Shown here piece after piece: positions 18,714 to 26,697 of a stretch of DNA of 64,000 nucleotides. Position 1 is the stretch's first letter, and every line of letters starts with the position of its first letter. Source of the stretch: DASSUW01 sp963792385 (GTDB lineage Bacteria; Actinomycetota; Thermoleophilia; Solirubrobacterales; Solirubrobacteraceae); the NCBI GenBank assembly GCA_963792385.1, contig CAWBVZ010000006.1, positions 124,001 through 188,000 of the forward strand, given 5' to 3'. Made by a program: the position numbers and the translations under genes. Under the pieces are notes generated by a model that did no database searches, was not told where the DNA came from, and saw only the letters and a list, made by a program, of their open reading frames with translations.

Positions 18714-19451
18714 ATGCTCCACCGACGTGCCGCCGCCCCGGCGGCCGCCGCTCTGCTCGCGCTGACGCTGCCCGCCACCGCCGCCGCGGTCGACCCGCAG
18801 GGCGGGCACTATGCCCAGAGCAAGAAGAACGTGATCGTGGTGACCTTCGACATCTCGCAAGGCAAGGTCCGCAAGTTCAGCCATAACGACTCATGCGCGC
18901 GCTTCGGCGTTCCGGTGCCGGCGATGAAGGTCGGCGCGAACGGCAGCTTCTCGTTCGAGGGCGGCGGCATCAAGAACGGGATCGACCAGGAGTACACCGT
19001 GCACGTCACCGGCAAGACCGCTGAGCGCAACGTGATCACCGGCAAGATGACGTACACCAAGACCGCGGGCAACGGGCCGAACTGCTCTGTCACGACGAAG
19101 TTCCGCGCCAAGCGCACCGGGAAGGCACGCGCGGCCGCCTTGGCCGACACGGTCAGGCCGCAGGTCACGCTCGCCGCGCCGACGTGCACGACACACGGTT
19201 CGAAGCACTCGTGCACGCTGCGCGGCATGGCCGGCGACGCGGCACCTTCGTCGGGCCTCGCCCGCGTGCAGGCGAGCGCCACCCGGCGCGGCAGCGGCGC
19301 GGCGGTCCGAGGCGCGGTCAGCGTCACGGACGGCAGCTGGACGCTAAAGCTGGAGAACCTCTCGAGGGGCAGCTGGACATTCCGGACGCGCGCCATCGAC
19401 GGGAACGGCAACGTCTCGGCGCGAGCGCAGCGAAAGGTGCGCCTGCGCTGA
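18714..19451 (+). CDS. Secreted protein of unknown function
   Basis: A 245-aa protein with a clear Sec signal peptide (hydrophobic APAAAALLALTLPATAAA). The mature part has a beta-rich first half containing GSFSFEGGGIKNGIDQEYTV, which resembles a domain found repeatedly in secreted Thermoleophilia proteins, and two cysteine pairs. The second half (from DTVRPQVTLAAPTC) looks like an Ig-like domain ending SWTFRTRAIDGNGNVSARAQRKVRLR, as in bacterial cell-surface repeat proteins. Function is not recognised. GGAAAGGA is the SD, and it lies within the anti-SD stem of the leader described above, so expression may be controlled at translation. Confidence 0.7.
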   Translation: MLHRRAAAPAAAALLALTLPATAAAVDPQGGHYAQSKKNVIVVTFDISQGKVRKFSHNDSCARFGVPVPAMKVGANGSFSFEGGGIKNGIDQEYTVHVTGKTAERNVITGKMTYTKTAGNGPNCSVTTKFRAKRTGKARAAALADTVRPQVTLAAPTCTTHGSKHSCTLRGMAGDAAPSSGLARVQASATRRGSGAAVRGAVSVTDGSWTLKLENLSRGSWTFRTRAIDGNGNVSARAQRKVRLR

Positions 19452-19497
19452 GGCAGGGCTAGCCGCCGGTCCGCGCGACCAGTAGCGTCGCTCGGGA

Positions 19498-21009
19498 ATG
19501 CGGATCGAACAGGCGGTCGCCCGGGCGGTCTCCGGCGCTACCGGCGCCGGGGACATCTACCCGCGGGCGCTACAGGCGATCGCGCGCGGCCTCGACTGGC
19601 CGCTCGCGGCCGCCTGGGAGCCCACGCTCGCCGACTCGGACGTGCTGGGGTGCGTGGCGGTGTGGGCGGCCGACGAGGACGGCCCGCGGGCGTTCGCCGA
19701 GACCACGCGCGCGACCACCCTGCGCGGCGGCGAGGGTCTGCCGGGACGGGTCTGGGCGAGCGGGCATGCGATCTGGGTGATCGACGCCGCGACCGACGAG
19801 CGACTTCCCCGCCACGCGGCCGCGCGGGCGGCGGGGCTGCATGCCGCCGTCTGCTTCCCGGTGCGCAGCGATCGCGGCATCGTCGGCGTCGTCGAGGTCT
19901 TCGGCCCGGATCCGCGGGAGCACGACGCCGAGCTGCAGGCGGCGCTCGAGATCGTCGGCCTGCAGCTCGGCCAGCTCGTGGAACGCCGGCGCGCGGAGGA
20001 CTCTCACCACGCCAGCGAACAGCGCTACCGAGCGACGCTGCAGGCCGCGCTCGACTGCGTCGTGACGATGGACCACCGCGGGCGCGTCGTCGAGTTCAAC
20101 CCCGCCGCCGAGCGCACGTTCGGCTACACCACCGCGGAGGCGGTCGGGCGCGAGATGGCGGAGCTGATCGTGCCGCCGGACCTGCGCGAACGCCACCGCC
20201 GAGGGCTCGCCGATCATCTCGCCGGCGGTCCGCCGAAGGTGCTCGACCGGCGGATCGAGATCGACGGCATGCGGGCCGACGGCACGCGCTTCCCGGTCGA
20301 GCTCACGATCACGCGCATCGACGTCCCCGGCACGCCGATGTTCACCGGGTACCTCCGCGACATCAGCGAGCGCCGCCAGGCCGAGGGCGAGCTGAAGGCC
20401 TCGCGCGCGCGGATCGTCGAGGCCGCCGACGCCGCGCGCCGGCGCATCGAGCGCGATCTGCACGACGGTGCGCAGCAGCAGTTCGTGAGCGTCGCGATCA
20501 GCCTCGGCGCCGCGCGTGCCCGCATCGACGAGGACCCGGCGGCCGCTCGCGAGCTGCTCGACGAGGCCGCCACGGAGCTCGCGCAGGGCCTCGACGAGCT
20601 GCGCGAACTGGCCCGCGGCATCCACCCCGCCGTGCTGATCGAGGGAGGGCTCGGCCCGGCGCTGCGCGGGCTCGTGCGGCGCAGCGCCGTGCCGGCGCAG
20701 CTCGCGTCCGTGCCGGCCGAGCGGTTCCCCCAGGCGGTCGAGGCCGCCGCCTACTTCATCGTCTCGGAGGCGCTGACCAACGTCGCCCGCCACGCGCCGG
20801 CCGCGACGCTCGTCAGCATCAACGTCGCGCGCCGCGACGGACGGCTCCTGGTGGACATCCGCGACGACGCCGACGGCGGCGCCGATCCCGCCGGCGGCGG
20901 TCTGCGCGGGCTTGCCGACCGGCTCGCGGCGCTCGACGGCAGCCTCGAGGTGCTCAGCCCACCGGGCGGCGGCACCACGCTGCATGCGGAGGTCCCGTGC
21001 GGGTCGTGA
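19498..21009 (+). CDS. GAF-PAS sensor histidine kinase (NarX/DesK class)
   Basis: A 503-aa soluble kinase. Residues about 20-165 form a GAF domain (AHAxW-like CFPVRSDRGIVGVVEVFG strand pair), 172-300 a PAS domain (CVVTMDHRGRVVEFNPAAERTFGYT), then HisKA_3 with the phosphorylated His322 in ERDLHDGAQQQFVS, and an HATPase domain ending DGGADPAGGGLRGLADRLAALDG. No transmembrane segment, so the signal is cytoplasmic, perhaps redox, light or a small ligand. It overlaps the response regulator gene by 13 bases and forms a two-component pair with it. TAGCGT lies nine bases before the ATG, suggesting an almost leaderless mRNA. Confidence 0.9.
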   Translation: MRIEQAVARAVSGATGAGDIYPRALQAIARGLDWPLAAAWEPTLADSDVLGCVAVWAADEDGPRAFAETTRATTLRGGEGLPGRVWASGHAIWVIDAATDERLPRHAAARAAGLHAAVCFPVRSDRGIVGVVEVFGPDPREHDAELQAALEIVGLQLGQLVERRRAEDSHHASEQRYRATLQAALDCVVTMDHRGRVVEFNPAAERTFGYTTAEAVGREMAELIVPPDLRERHRRGLADHLAGGPPKVLDRRIEIDGMRADGTRFPVELTITRIDVPGTPMFTGYLRDISERRQAEGELKASRARIVEAADAARRRIERDLHDGAQQQFVSVAISLGAARARIDEDPAAARELLDEAATELAQGLDELRELARGIHPAVLIEGGLGPALRGLVRRSAVPAQLASVPAERFPQAVEAAAYFIVSEALTNVARHAPAATLVSINVARRDGRLLVDIRDDADGGADPAGGGLRGLADRLAALDGSLEVLSPPGGGTTLHAEVPCGS

Positions 21010-21641
21010 TCGCCGACGACTCGGTGCTCCTGCGCGAGGGCACGGTGCGGCTGCTCGAGGAGGCCGGCATCGAGGTCGTGGGCCGCGCGGGCGACGCCGA
21101 GGAGCTGATGCGCAAGGTGCGCGCGCACAAGCCCGACGTCGCGATCGTGGACATCCGGATGCCGCCCGGCTACAGCAGCGAGGGCCTGCAGGCGGCTGCC
21201 GACATCCGCCGTGAGCTGCCCGCCACCGGCGTGCTGATCCTGTCGCAGTACGTCGAGGCGCACTACGTCACGCAGCTGCTGGCGGACGGGGCGGAGGGCG
21301 TCGGCTACCTGCTCAAGGACCGTGTGGCGGACGTCGGGCGGTTCGTCGAGGCGGTGCGGCGCGTCGCCGAGGGAGGCTCGGTGCTCGACCCGCAGGTGGT
21401 CGCCGAGATGCTGGGCCGCCGCCGCCCCGACGGCCCGCTGGACACGTTCACCGACCGCGAGCGGGACGTGCTCGCGGCGATGGCGGAAGGGCTGACGAAC
21501 CGCGAGATCGCCGCCCGCCTGTTCCTCAGCGAGCGCGCGATCGAGCGCCACGTCACGTCGATCTTCGAGAAGCTGGGGCTCGCGGCGGCGGACGGCGGGC
21601 ACCGCCGCGTGCTCGCGGTGCTCGCCTATCTCGACGCCTGA
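20997..21641 (+). CDS. NarL/FixJ-family response regulator
   Basis: A 214-aa regulator partner of the preceding kinase. The receiver domain has the acidic pair D7-D8, phospho-acceptor D52 in VAIVDIRMPP, and the conserved Lys in YLLKDRV. The C-terminal LuxR-type HTH begins TDRERDVLAAMAEGLTNREIAARLFLSERAIERHVTSIFEKLGL, cut here only by description and typical of DNA-binding NarL proteins. GTG at 20997 lies inside the kinase gene, so the two are translationally coupled. Its 3' end overlaps the convergent hydrolase gene by 16 bases. Confidence 0.92.
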   Translation: MRVVIADDSVLLREGTVRLLEEAGIEVVGRAGDAEELMRKVRAHKPDVAIVDIRMPPGYSSEGLQAAADIRRELPATGVLILSQYVEAHYVTQLLADGAEGVGYLLKDRVADVGRFVEAVRRVAEGGSVLDPQVVAEMLGRRRPDGPLDTFTDRERDVLAAMAEGLTNREIAARLFLSERAIERHVTSIFEKLGLAAADGGHRRVLAVLAYLDA

Positions 21642-22885
21642 TCGGAGCCGAGCTCGCCGTCGAAGAACGCGGTCACGCGCCGCTCGTACTCGGGGGCGGC
21701 CTGGCGGATGGCGGCCGTGTGGCCGACGCCCGGCAGGTGCCAGTGCTCGAGCGGGCCGTCGCCGGCGTCGCGGTCGTACTTCTCGCCCCACGCCTTCTCC
21801 TCGTCGCCCGAGACGAGCATCACCGGCGTCGTGAGTCGCTTGACCGAGTGCTCGAGCGCCTGGCCGGCCTCAGCGCCGGAGGTCAGCTTGATGGTCGCGA
21901 ACTCCGCCGCCAGGAACGGCGTGAACGTCGTGATGCCCTGGAAGCGCACCCAGTCCTCGAGCGACTCGGCGGCCGTCCCGTCGGCCACCACGGCCTTGAG
22001 GTCCTTGCGCTGCGCGGCGGTCTGGACGAGCGCGTCGGCGCCGGTCGAGAGGCCCATTCCGCCGAGCCGCTCGGGGTCCACTTCGTCACGCGTCTTCAGG
22101 AAGGCCAGCGCGCCGGCGACGTCCTTGTCCCAACCCCAGCCGTAGGAGTTCTGGACGCCCTCGCTCTTGCCGCGTCCGCGGGCGTCGTGCAGCAGCACGC
22201 CGTAGCCGTGGCGGACGAGCAGCTTGGCGTGGGCGACGGCGCCGGTGCGGTCGCCGCCGCCGCCGTGGACGACGAGGATCGTTGCGCCGTTCTGCGTCGG
22301 CCGGTACCAGGCGGAGAGCTTGACGCCGTCGGTTGCCTTGAAGCTGACTTCGCGGTAGTCGGCGCTGGGCGGAGAGCCGATCGGCTCGCGGAACTTGTGC
22401 GTCTCGGTGAGCGCCATGTTGATCGGAATGACCGTGTAGAAGAAGGCGATCAGGCCGACCGGCAGGGCGAGGACGCGGTACGTCCAGCGAAGGCGCGGAC
22501 CGGCCGTGCCCTTGCCGCGGTGCAGCCACGGGATCGCGATCGCCAGTCCGACGAGCACGGCACCGGCCGCAACCGCAGCCACGCCCGTGATGTCGGCCCC
22601 AGCCGCTCCGTAGGCCAGGTGCTTGACGTGCAGCATGCCGTTGACGATCGCGACCGACCCGAAGAAGAACGCGACTGCAAAGCGCGCCATCGGGCGCATG
22701 GACGGCCACAGGTAGATCGCGCCGACCGCGCCGAGGACGGAGATCAGCGCGCCGAGCGCGTGCTGGCCGAGGCCTACACCCGCACCGCGGTGGAGGAACG
22801 CGTCGTCGAGCGCGTGGATCAGGGCGACGGCGGTGGCGACGCTGAAGACGATCGCCTCGCGGGAGCGGTGAGGGTGTGTTTGCAC
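21626..22885 (-). CDS. Membrane-anchored alpha/beta hydrolase
   Basis: A 419-aa protein in two parts. The first ~170 residues contain about five hydrophobic segments (for example VFSVATAVALIHALDDAFLH and FAVAFFFGSVAIVNGM), so it is anchored in the membrane. The rest is an alpha/beta hydrolase with VVHGGGGDRTG as oxyanion region, nucleophile in GMGLSTGADALV (GxSxG), Asp in VSGDEEKAWG and His in LPGVGHTAA. It is likely an esterase or peptidase active at the membrane face; substrate unknown. Two GTG starts are possible (22885, 22930); the shorter puts the first helix near the N-terminus. It converges with the response regulator gene, overlapping by 16 bases. Confidence 0.75.
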   Translation of the reverse strand: MQTHPHRSREAIVFSVATAVALIHALDDAFLHRGAGVGLGQHALGALISVLGAVGAIYLWPSMRPMARFAVAFFFGSVAIVNGMLHVKHLAYGAAGADITGVAAVAAGAVLVGLAIAIPWLHRGKGTAGPRLRWTYRVLALPVGLIAFFYTVIPINMALTETHKFREPIGSPPSADYREVSFKATDGVKLSAWYRPTQNGATILVVHGGGGDRTGAVAHAKLLVRHGYGVLLHDARGRGKSEGVQNSYGWGWDKDVAGALAFLKTRDEVDPERLGGMGLSTGADALVQTAAQRKDLKAVVADGTAAESLEDWVRFQGITTFTPFLAAEFATIKLTSGAEAGQALEHSVKRLTTPVMLVSGDEEKAWGEKYDRDAGDGPLEHWHLPGVGHTAAIRQAAPEYERRVTAFFDGELGSDQASR

Positions 22886-22979
22886 CCGATGACCGTCCCA
22901 GAGGCAGGTCGCTGCGCACAGGCGGCGCACTGGCGTCCGGGGGTTCGCATCTGCGCACCCCCGGACGTACGGGTGACGC

Positions 22980-23843
22980 CTACACGAAGCGCTTGACGAA
23001 GGCGAGCGCCTTGTCGGAGACCTCGCGCCAGCCGCTGTCGATCGTCAGCCCGTGGCCGCGGTTGGGGATCTCCTCGATCTCCGTGACGCCCGGGTTGCGC
23101 TCCTGCTTCTTGAACGACGCGTTCGCGATCGCCCACGGCACGGTGTTGTCCTTCTCGCCGCTGATGATCAGGAGCGGCCCGCGCTCGGGGTTCTTGCTGT
23201 CGACCTTCGCCTCGGTCCACGGGTTCAGGTTCGCCGTCGCGGCCTGGAACAGCGGCGCGCCGGGCGCCGGCACCGCGAACGTCTCGAACAGGTCCTTCGC
23301 CTCGTCCTCGCTGACCGCGTTGGCGAACGCGAACCGGAACTGGTCGTACTTGAGCGGGACCGCGCGCTTGTAGTTGGCCGGGTTGGTGAGCACCGGCGAC
23401 GAGGCCTTCAGCGCGGAGAGCGGCAGCGCCAGCACGCCGCGGAACGGCGCCGGGTCGATCGCCACCGACACGGCCGCGAGGCCGCGCCCGGCGAGGATCT
23501 GCGTGAGCAGGCCGCCGAAGGAATGCCCGATCACGGCCGGCTTCTTGTCCAGCCTCCGGATGATCTCGTCGTAGTGGTCGGCGACCTGGCCGACGGTCTT
23601 GTGCGCGAACACGTCTGGGTTCGCGTTTGCCTCGGCCACTGTCTCGGGATCGTCCGGCCAGCCCGGCGTGAGGGCCGTCATACCGGCCTCCTCGAACGCC
23701 GTCGCCCAGCGGTCCCAGCTGCTTGGGAGCAGCCACAGCCCGTGGATGAACACCGCGGGCGTGAGCCCGGACGCGTTCGCCCGTTCGATCTGCTCGGCCT
23801 CGTGCTCGGTGATTGTCGAGGTCGTCTGCTCAGTTGCACTCAT
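22980..23843 (-). CDS. Alpha/beta hydrolase
   Basis: A 287-aa cytoplasmic alpha/beta-fold hydrolase. Visible elements are AVFIHGLWLLPSSWD (oxyanion hole region), the nucleophile elbow VIGHSFGGLLTQ, the acid in LLIISGEKDNTVPW and the catalytic His in PNRGHGLTID. Actinobacterial proteins of this type are often labelled non-haem chloroperoxidase-like or 'alpha/beta hydrolase'; no substrate can be given. The ATG at 23843 is supported by a TAACCT box exactly seven bases upstream, indicating leaderless transcription. It is divergent from the ABC exporter genes. Confidence 0.82.
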   Translation of the reverse strand: MSATEQTTSTITEHEAEQIERANASGLTPAVFIHGLWLLPSSWDRWATAFEEAGMTALTPGWPDDPETVAEANANPDVFAHKTVGQVADHYDEIIRRLDKKPAVIGHSFGGLLTQILAGRGLAAVSVAIDPAPFRGVLALPLSALKASSPVLTNPANYKRAVPLKYDQFRFAFANAVSEDEAKDLFETFAVPAPGAPLFQAATANLNPWTEAKVDSKNPERGPLLIISGEKDNTVPWAIANASFKKQERNPGVTEIEEIPNRGHGLTIDSGWREVSDKALAFVKRFV

Positions 23844-23850
23844 GCTGTCG

Positions 23851-23856
23851 AGGTTA
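23851..23856 (-). promoter_or_regulatory. -10 box of a leaderless promoter for the alpha/beta hydrolase
   Basis: On the minus strand this reads TAACCT, then seven bases, then ATG at 23843. Same geometry as the other leaderless genes in the window. Confidence 0.55.
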
Positions 23857-23954
23857 CGCATCCGACCTAACCGGCACCGATGAGTTGAGCGGCGTCTCGC
23901 GGTTGTATCGGCATGGTGCTCGACAATGACGTCCATGTATCGAATGAACCGAAG

Positions 23955-24854
23955 ATGAACGACGGCCTTCAATCCGCAATCCGGCTGCGCGGGGTTGTGA
24001 AGCGATTCGGGGCGCTCACCGCGGTCGACGGCCTCGACCTCGACGTGCCGTTCGGGACGTGCGTCGGGCTCCTCGGGCCTAACGGCGCCGGGAAATCAAC
24101 GACGATGAAGGCGCTCACCGCACAGGTGATCGCCGACGAGGGCGCGCTCGAGGTCCTCGGCCACCAGCTGCCCAGGGACTCCAAGCAGGCGCGCGCCGAG
24201 ATGGGCGTCGTGCCGCAGCTCGACAACCTCGACATCTCGCTCACCACGGAGCAGAACCTGGTCGTGTTCGCGCACCTGTACCGCGTGCCGGCCGCCAAGC
24301 GCAAGCCGGCGATCGAGCGCGCGCTGACCATCGCCAACCTCGGCGAGCGCCGCCACTCGAAGGTCGACGAGCTCAGCGGCGGCATGCGCCGCCGGCTGTT
24401 GATCGCGCGCGCCCTGCTGCACGAGCCGCGGCTGCTGCTGCTCGACGAGCCGACCGTCGGCCTCGACCCGCAGGTGCGCCAGGAGCTGTGGGCGCTGATC
24501 GACCGGCTGCGCTCCGAGGGTGTCTCGATCCTGATGAGCACGCACTACATCGAGGAGGCGGAGCGCCTCTGCGACAACGTGACGATCATGTCCCACGGCA
24601 AGGCGGTCGCGGTCGGACCGCCGCGCGAACTGATCGCCAAGCACGCCGGGCCCGAGGCGATCGAGGTGTACGGGTCGCCCGCGCATCTGACCGACGTCGA
24701 GACGATGGCGCGCTCGCGCGGCTGGAGCACGCGCCGCACCGGCACCTCGGTGTCGATCCTGCAGGCGAACGGCGCCGCCGATATCGACGGCGAGCGCCGC
24801 GTCACCAACCTCGAGGACGTCTTCGTTCTGCTGACCGGAGAGGAGATCTCCTGA
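23955..24854 (+). CDS. ABC-2 exporter ATP-binding protein (NodI-like)
   Basis: A 299-aa ATPase of the NodI/DrrA-type export family. Walker A is GPNGAGKSTT, the signature LSGGMRRRLLIARAL, Walker B LLLLDEPTVGLDPQVRQ and the H-loop MSTHYIEEAERLCD. The C-terminal ~80 residues (HAGPEAIEVYG ... RRVTNLEDVFVLLTGEE) form the small regulatory domain usual in this group. Together with the following permease it should export a small molecule or saccharide. An in-frame ATG 42 bases upstream would add a poorly conserved extension, so 23955 is preferred although neither has a strong SD. Stop and next start share one base (TGATG). Confidence 0.88.
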   Translation: MNDGLQSAIRLRGVVKRFGALTAVDGLDLDVPFGTCVGLLGPNGAGKSTTMKALTAQVIADEGALEVLGHQLPRDSKQARAEMGVVPQLDNLDISLTTEQNLVVFAHLYRVPAAKRKPAIERALTIANLGERRHSKVDELSGGMRRRLLIARALLHEPRLLLLDEPTVGLDPQVRQELWALIDRLRSEGVSILMSTHYIEEAERLCDNVTIMSHGKAVAVGPPRELIAKHAGPEAIEVYGSPAHLTDVETMARSRGWSTRRTGTSVSILQANGAADIDGERRVTNLEDVFVLLTGEEIS

Positions 24855-25648
24855 TGGGCCGCGTCGCCGCAGCTCCCCGCCTCCACCGCCTCGAGCGGCC
24901 CGCGCTCCAGGGCGTGATGGTCCGCGAGATCGTCAACTTCTCGTCGTTCTGGCGCTCGTCCACCTTCTCCTCGACGGTCGACCCGACGATCTACCTGCTC
25001 GCCTTCGGGTTCGGTTTCGGCTCGCTGGTCAGCACCGTCGCCGGCTACAGCTACATCGACTTCGTCGGCACCGGGATCGTGGCCACGACCGTGCTCTTCT
25101 CCGGCGCGTTCCCGGCGATGTACTCGACGTTCGTCAAGTACCAGTTCCAGCACACCTACGACGCGATCCTCGCGGCGCCGGTCGACACCGAGGAGCTCGT
25201 CACCGCCGAGGCGATGTGGATCGCGGCGCGGACCGGCGTCTACGGATGCGTCCCGATGCTCGTGGCGATGGTGTTCGGCCTCGATCCGAGCTGGGGCATG
25301 CTGCTGGTGCCGTTCATCGCGGCGCTCGCCGGCTTCGGCTGGGCCGGCTTCGGCATCTTCATCGCCGCCAAGGCGAAGTCGATCGAGAGCTTCTCCTACT
25401 GGCAGAGCGGGCTGCTGACGCCGATGTTCCTCGTCGCCGGCACGTTCTTCCCGCTCGACCAGCTGCCGCAGTGGGCGCAGATCCTCGGCCAGCTGAACCC
25501 GCTGTACCACTGCGTCCAGCTCGTCCGCAGCGCCGTGTTCGGCTTCGAGGGCTGGGCCGACGTCGGCCACGTCGCGTTCCTGGTCGGATTCGCGCTCGTG
25601 TCGTGGCGGCTGGCGATCAAGTACATGGAGCGCCGGCTGATCCTCTAG
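24854..25648 (+). CDS. ABC-2 type permease (NodJ-like)
   Basis: A 264-aa membrane protein with six predicted transmembrane helices. The STVDPTIYLLAFGFGFGSLV segment and the later MFLVAGTFFPLDQLPQWAQILGQLNPLYH region are characteristic of NodJ/ABC2_membrane permeases, which partner with NodI-like ATPases in export of lipo-oligosaccharides, polyols or drugs. The substrate here is unknown. It is directly coupled to the ATPase gene. Its stop codon overlaps the stop of the convergent DUF3995 gene. Confidence 0.88.
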   Translation: MGRVAAAPRLHRLERPALQGVMVREIVNFSSFWRSSTFSSTVDPTIYLLAFGFGFGSLVSTVAGYSYIDFVGTGIVATTVLFSGAFPAMYSTFVKYQFQHTYDAILAAPVDTEELVTAEAMWIAARTGVYGCVPMLVAMVFGLDPSWGMLLVPFIAALAGFGWAGFGIFIAAKAKSIESFSYWQSGLLTPMFLVAGTFFPLDQLPQWAQILGQLNPLYHCVQLVRSAVFGFEGWADVGHVAFLVGFALVSWRLAIKYMERRLIL

Positions 25649-26052
25649 CGGCGCACGGCCGGGAGCGCGCCGAGTGCCAGCGCGAGGCACAGCGGCGAGT
25701 AGACCCGGCGGTCGAGCGCGCGGAAACGTTCCGAGCTGGCACCGGGAACCAGGACGTCGGTCCGGCCGGCGAGGCCGAACGCCCCGCGCGTGGTCAGGAC
25801 CGCCACGACGGCGGCCGTGCCGGCGCGGCTGAGCACCGGTAGGCGCCGCGGGCGGCCGGCGACGAAGCCGGCCGCCGCGCCCAGGAGGCCGGCGACCGCC
25901 AGGCACTCCGCGGCCGTGCGGGGTCCCGCGCCCGTGAGGTCGGAGCCGTCCTTCATCGGCCACGACGAGCCCGTCGCCCACAGCCCATGAAGGCCGGCGA
26001 TCGCGAGCAGGCCGGAGGCGGAGAGCCGCGTCGAGACGGTCATCCAGCCCAT
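25645..26052 (-). CDS. DUF3995-like small membrane protein
   Basis: A 135-aa hydrophobic protein with four predicted transmembrane helices. It begins with a helix GLLAIAGLHGLWATGSSWP and contains the middle segments AAECLAVAGLLGAAAGFVAG and AGTAAVVAVLTTRGAFGL, ending with YSPLCLALALGALPA. The order GLHGLWA...WP, RG.FG and YSPLCL matches the pattern of the uncharacterised DUF3995 family. Function unknown. It converges with the NodJ-like permease, sharing three bases at the stops, and is divergent from the PQ-loop-like gene. Confidence 0.7.
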   Translation of the reverse strand: MGWMTVSTRLSASGLLAIAGLHGLWATGSSWPMKDGSDLTGAGPRTAAECLAVAGLLGAAAGFVAGRPRRLPVLSRAGTAAVVAVLTTRGAFGLAGRTDVLVPGASSERFRALDRRVYSPLCLALALGALPAVRR

Positions 26053-26098
26053 TCAAGCGCTCGACGGAATACGCCGGCGCGCCCAGCGTCGTTGGGGC

Positions 26099-26692
26099 AT
26101 GAGCGAAATGGCTCCGATCTTCGGCGTGCTCGCCGCACTCGTGGGGATCGGCGACACGATCCCCTACGTGCGCGACACCGTGCGCCGGACGACCTCGCCG
26201 CACCGGGGCACGTGGCTGATCTGGAGCGTGCTCGCAATCGTCGTGAGCCTCTCCCAGCGCGCCGACGGCGCGTCCTGGAGCCTCGTAGTGGCCGGCACCC
26301 AGGCCGTCCTGACCAGCCTCATCTTCGTGCTCGCCGTTCGCGTCGGGACCGGCGGCGTGAGCAAAGGTGACCTGGTGCTGATCGCGATCGCCGGCGCCGG
26401 TGTGGCGGGATGGCTGGTCTCGGACCAGCCGATCGTCGCGACCGCCTGTGTCGTCGTCGCAGACCTGATCGCGGCGGGGATGATGGTGCCGAAGACCTGG
26501 CGCGACCCGAGCTCCGAGACGCTCTCGACGTTCGCCTTCGCGAGCCTCGGTGGCCTGCTGGCCGCTGGGTCCGTCGGCGCCCTCGAGCCGTCGCTGTTGC
26601 TGTATCCCGCCTACTACTGCCTGGTCAACGGCGCGCTCGCGCTGCTGATCCGCTACCGCCGCGGCTACACCGTCGCCGTCGCGATGGCGTAG
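26099..26692 (+). CDS. Multi-pass membrane protein with PQ-loop-like repeats
   Basis: A 197-aa protein with six or seven hydrophobic helices. Two segments resemble the PQ-loop of SWEET/SemiSWEET and related transporters: GDTIPYVRDTVRRTTSPHRGTWLIW near the N-terminus and GMMVPKTWRDPSSETLSTFAF in the second half. Each has a proline at the end of one helix, a charged loop and a serine/threonine before the next helix, which suggests an internal duplication. A transport role for a small solute is possible but not shown. It is unrelated to its neighbours and probably transcribed alone. Confidence 0.6.
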   Translation: MSEMAPIFGVLAALVGIGDTIPYVRDTVRRTTSPHRGTWLIWSVLAIVVSLSQRADGASWSLVVAGTQAVLTSLIFVLAVRVGTGGVSKGDLVLIAIAGAGVAGWLVSDQPIVATACVVVADLIAAGMMVPKTWRDPSSETLSTFAFASLGGLLAAGSVGALEPSLLLYPAYYCLVNGALALLIRYRRGYTVAVAMA

Positions 26693-26697
26693 CGGGG

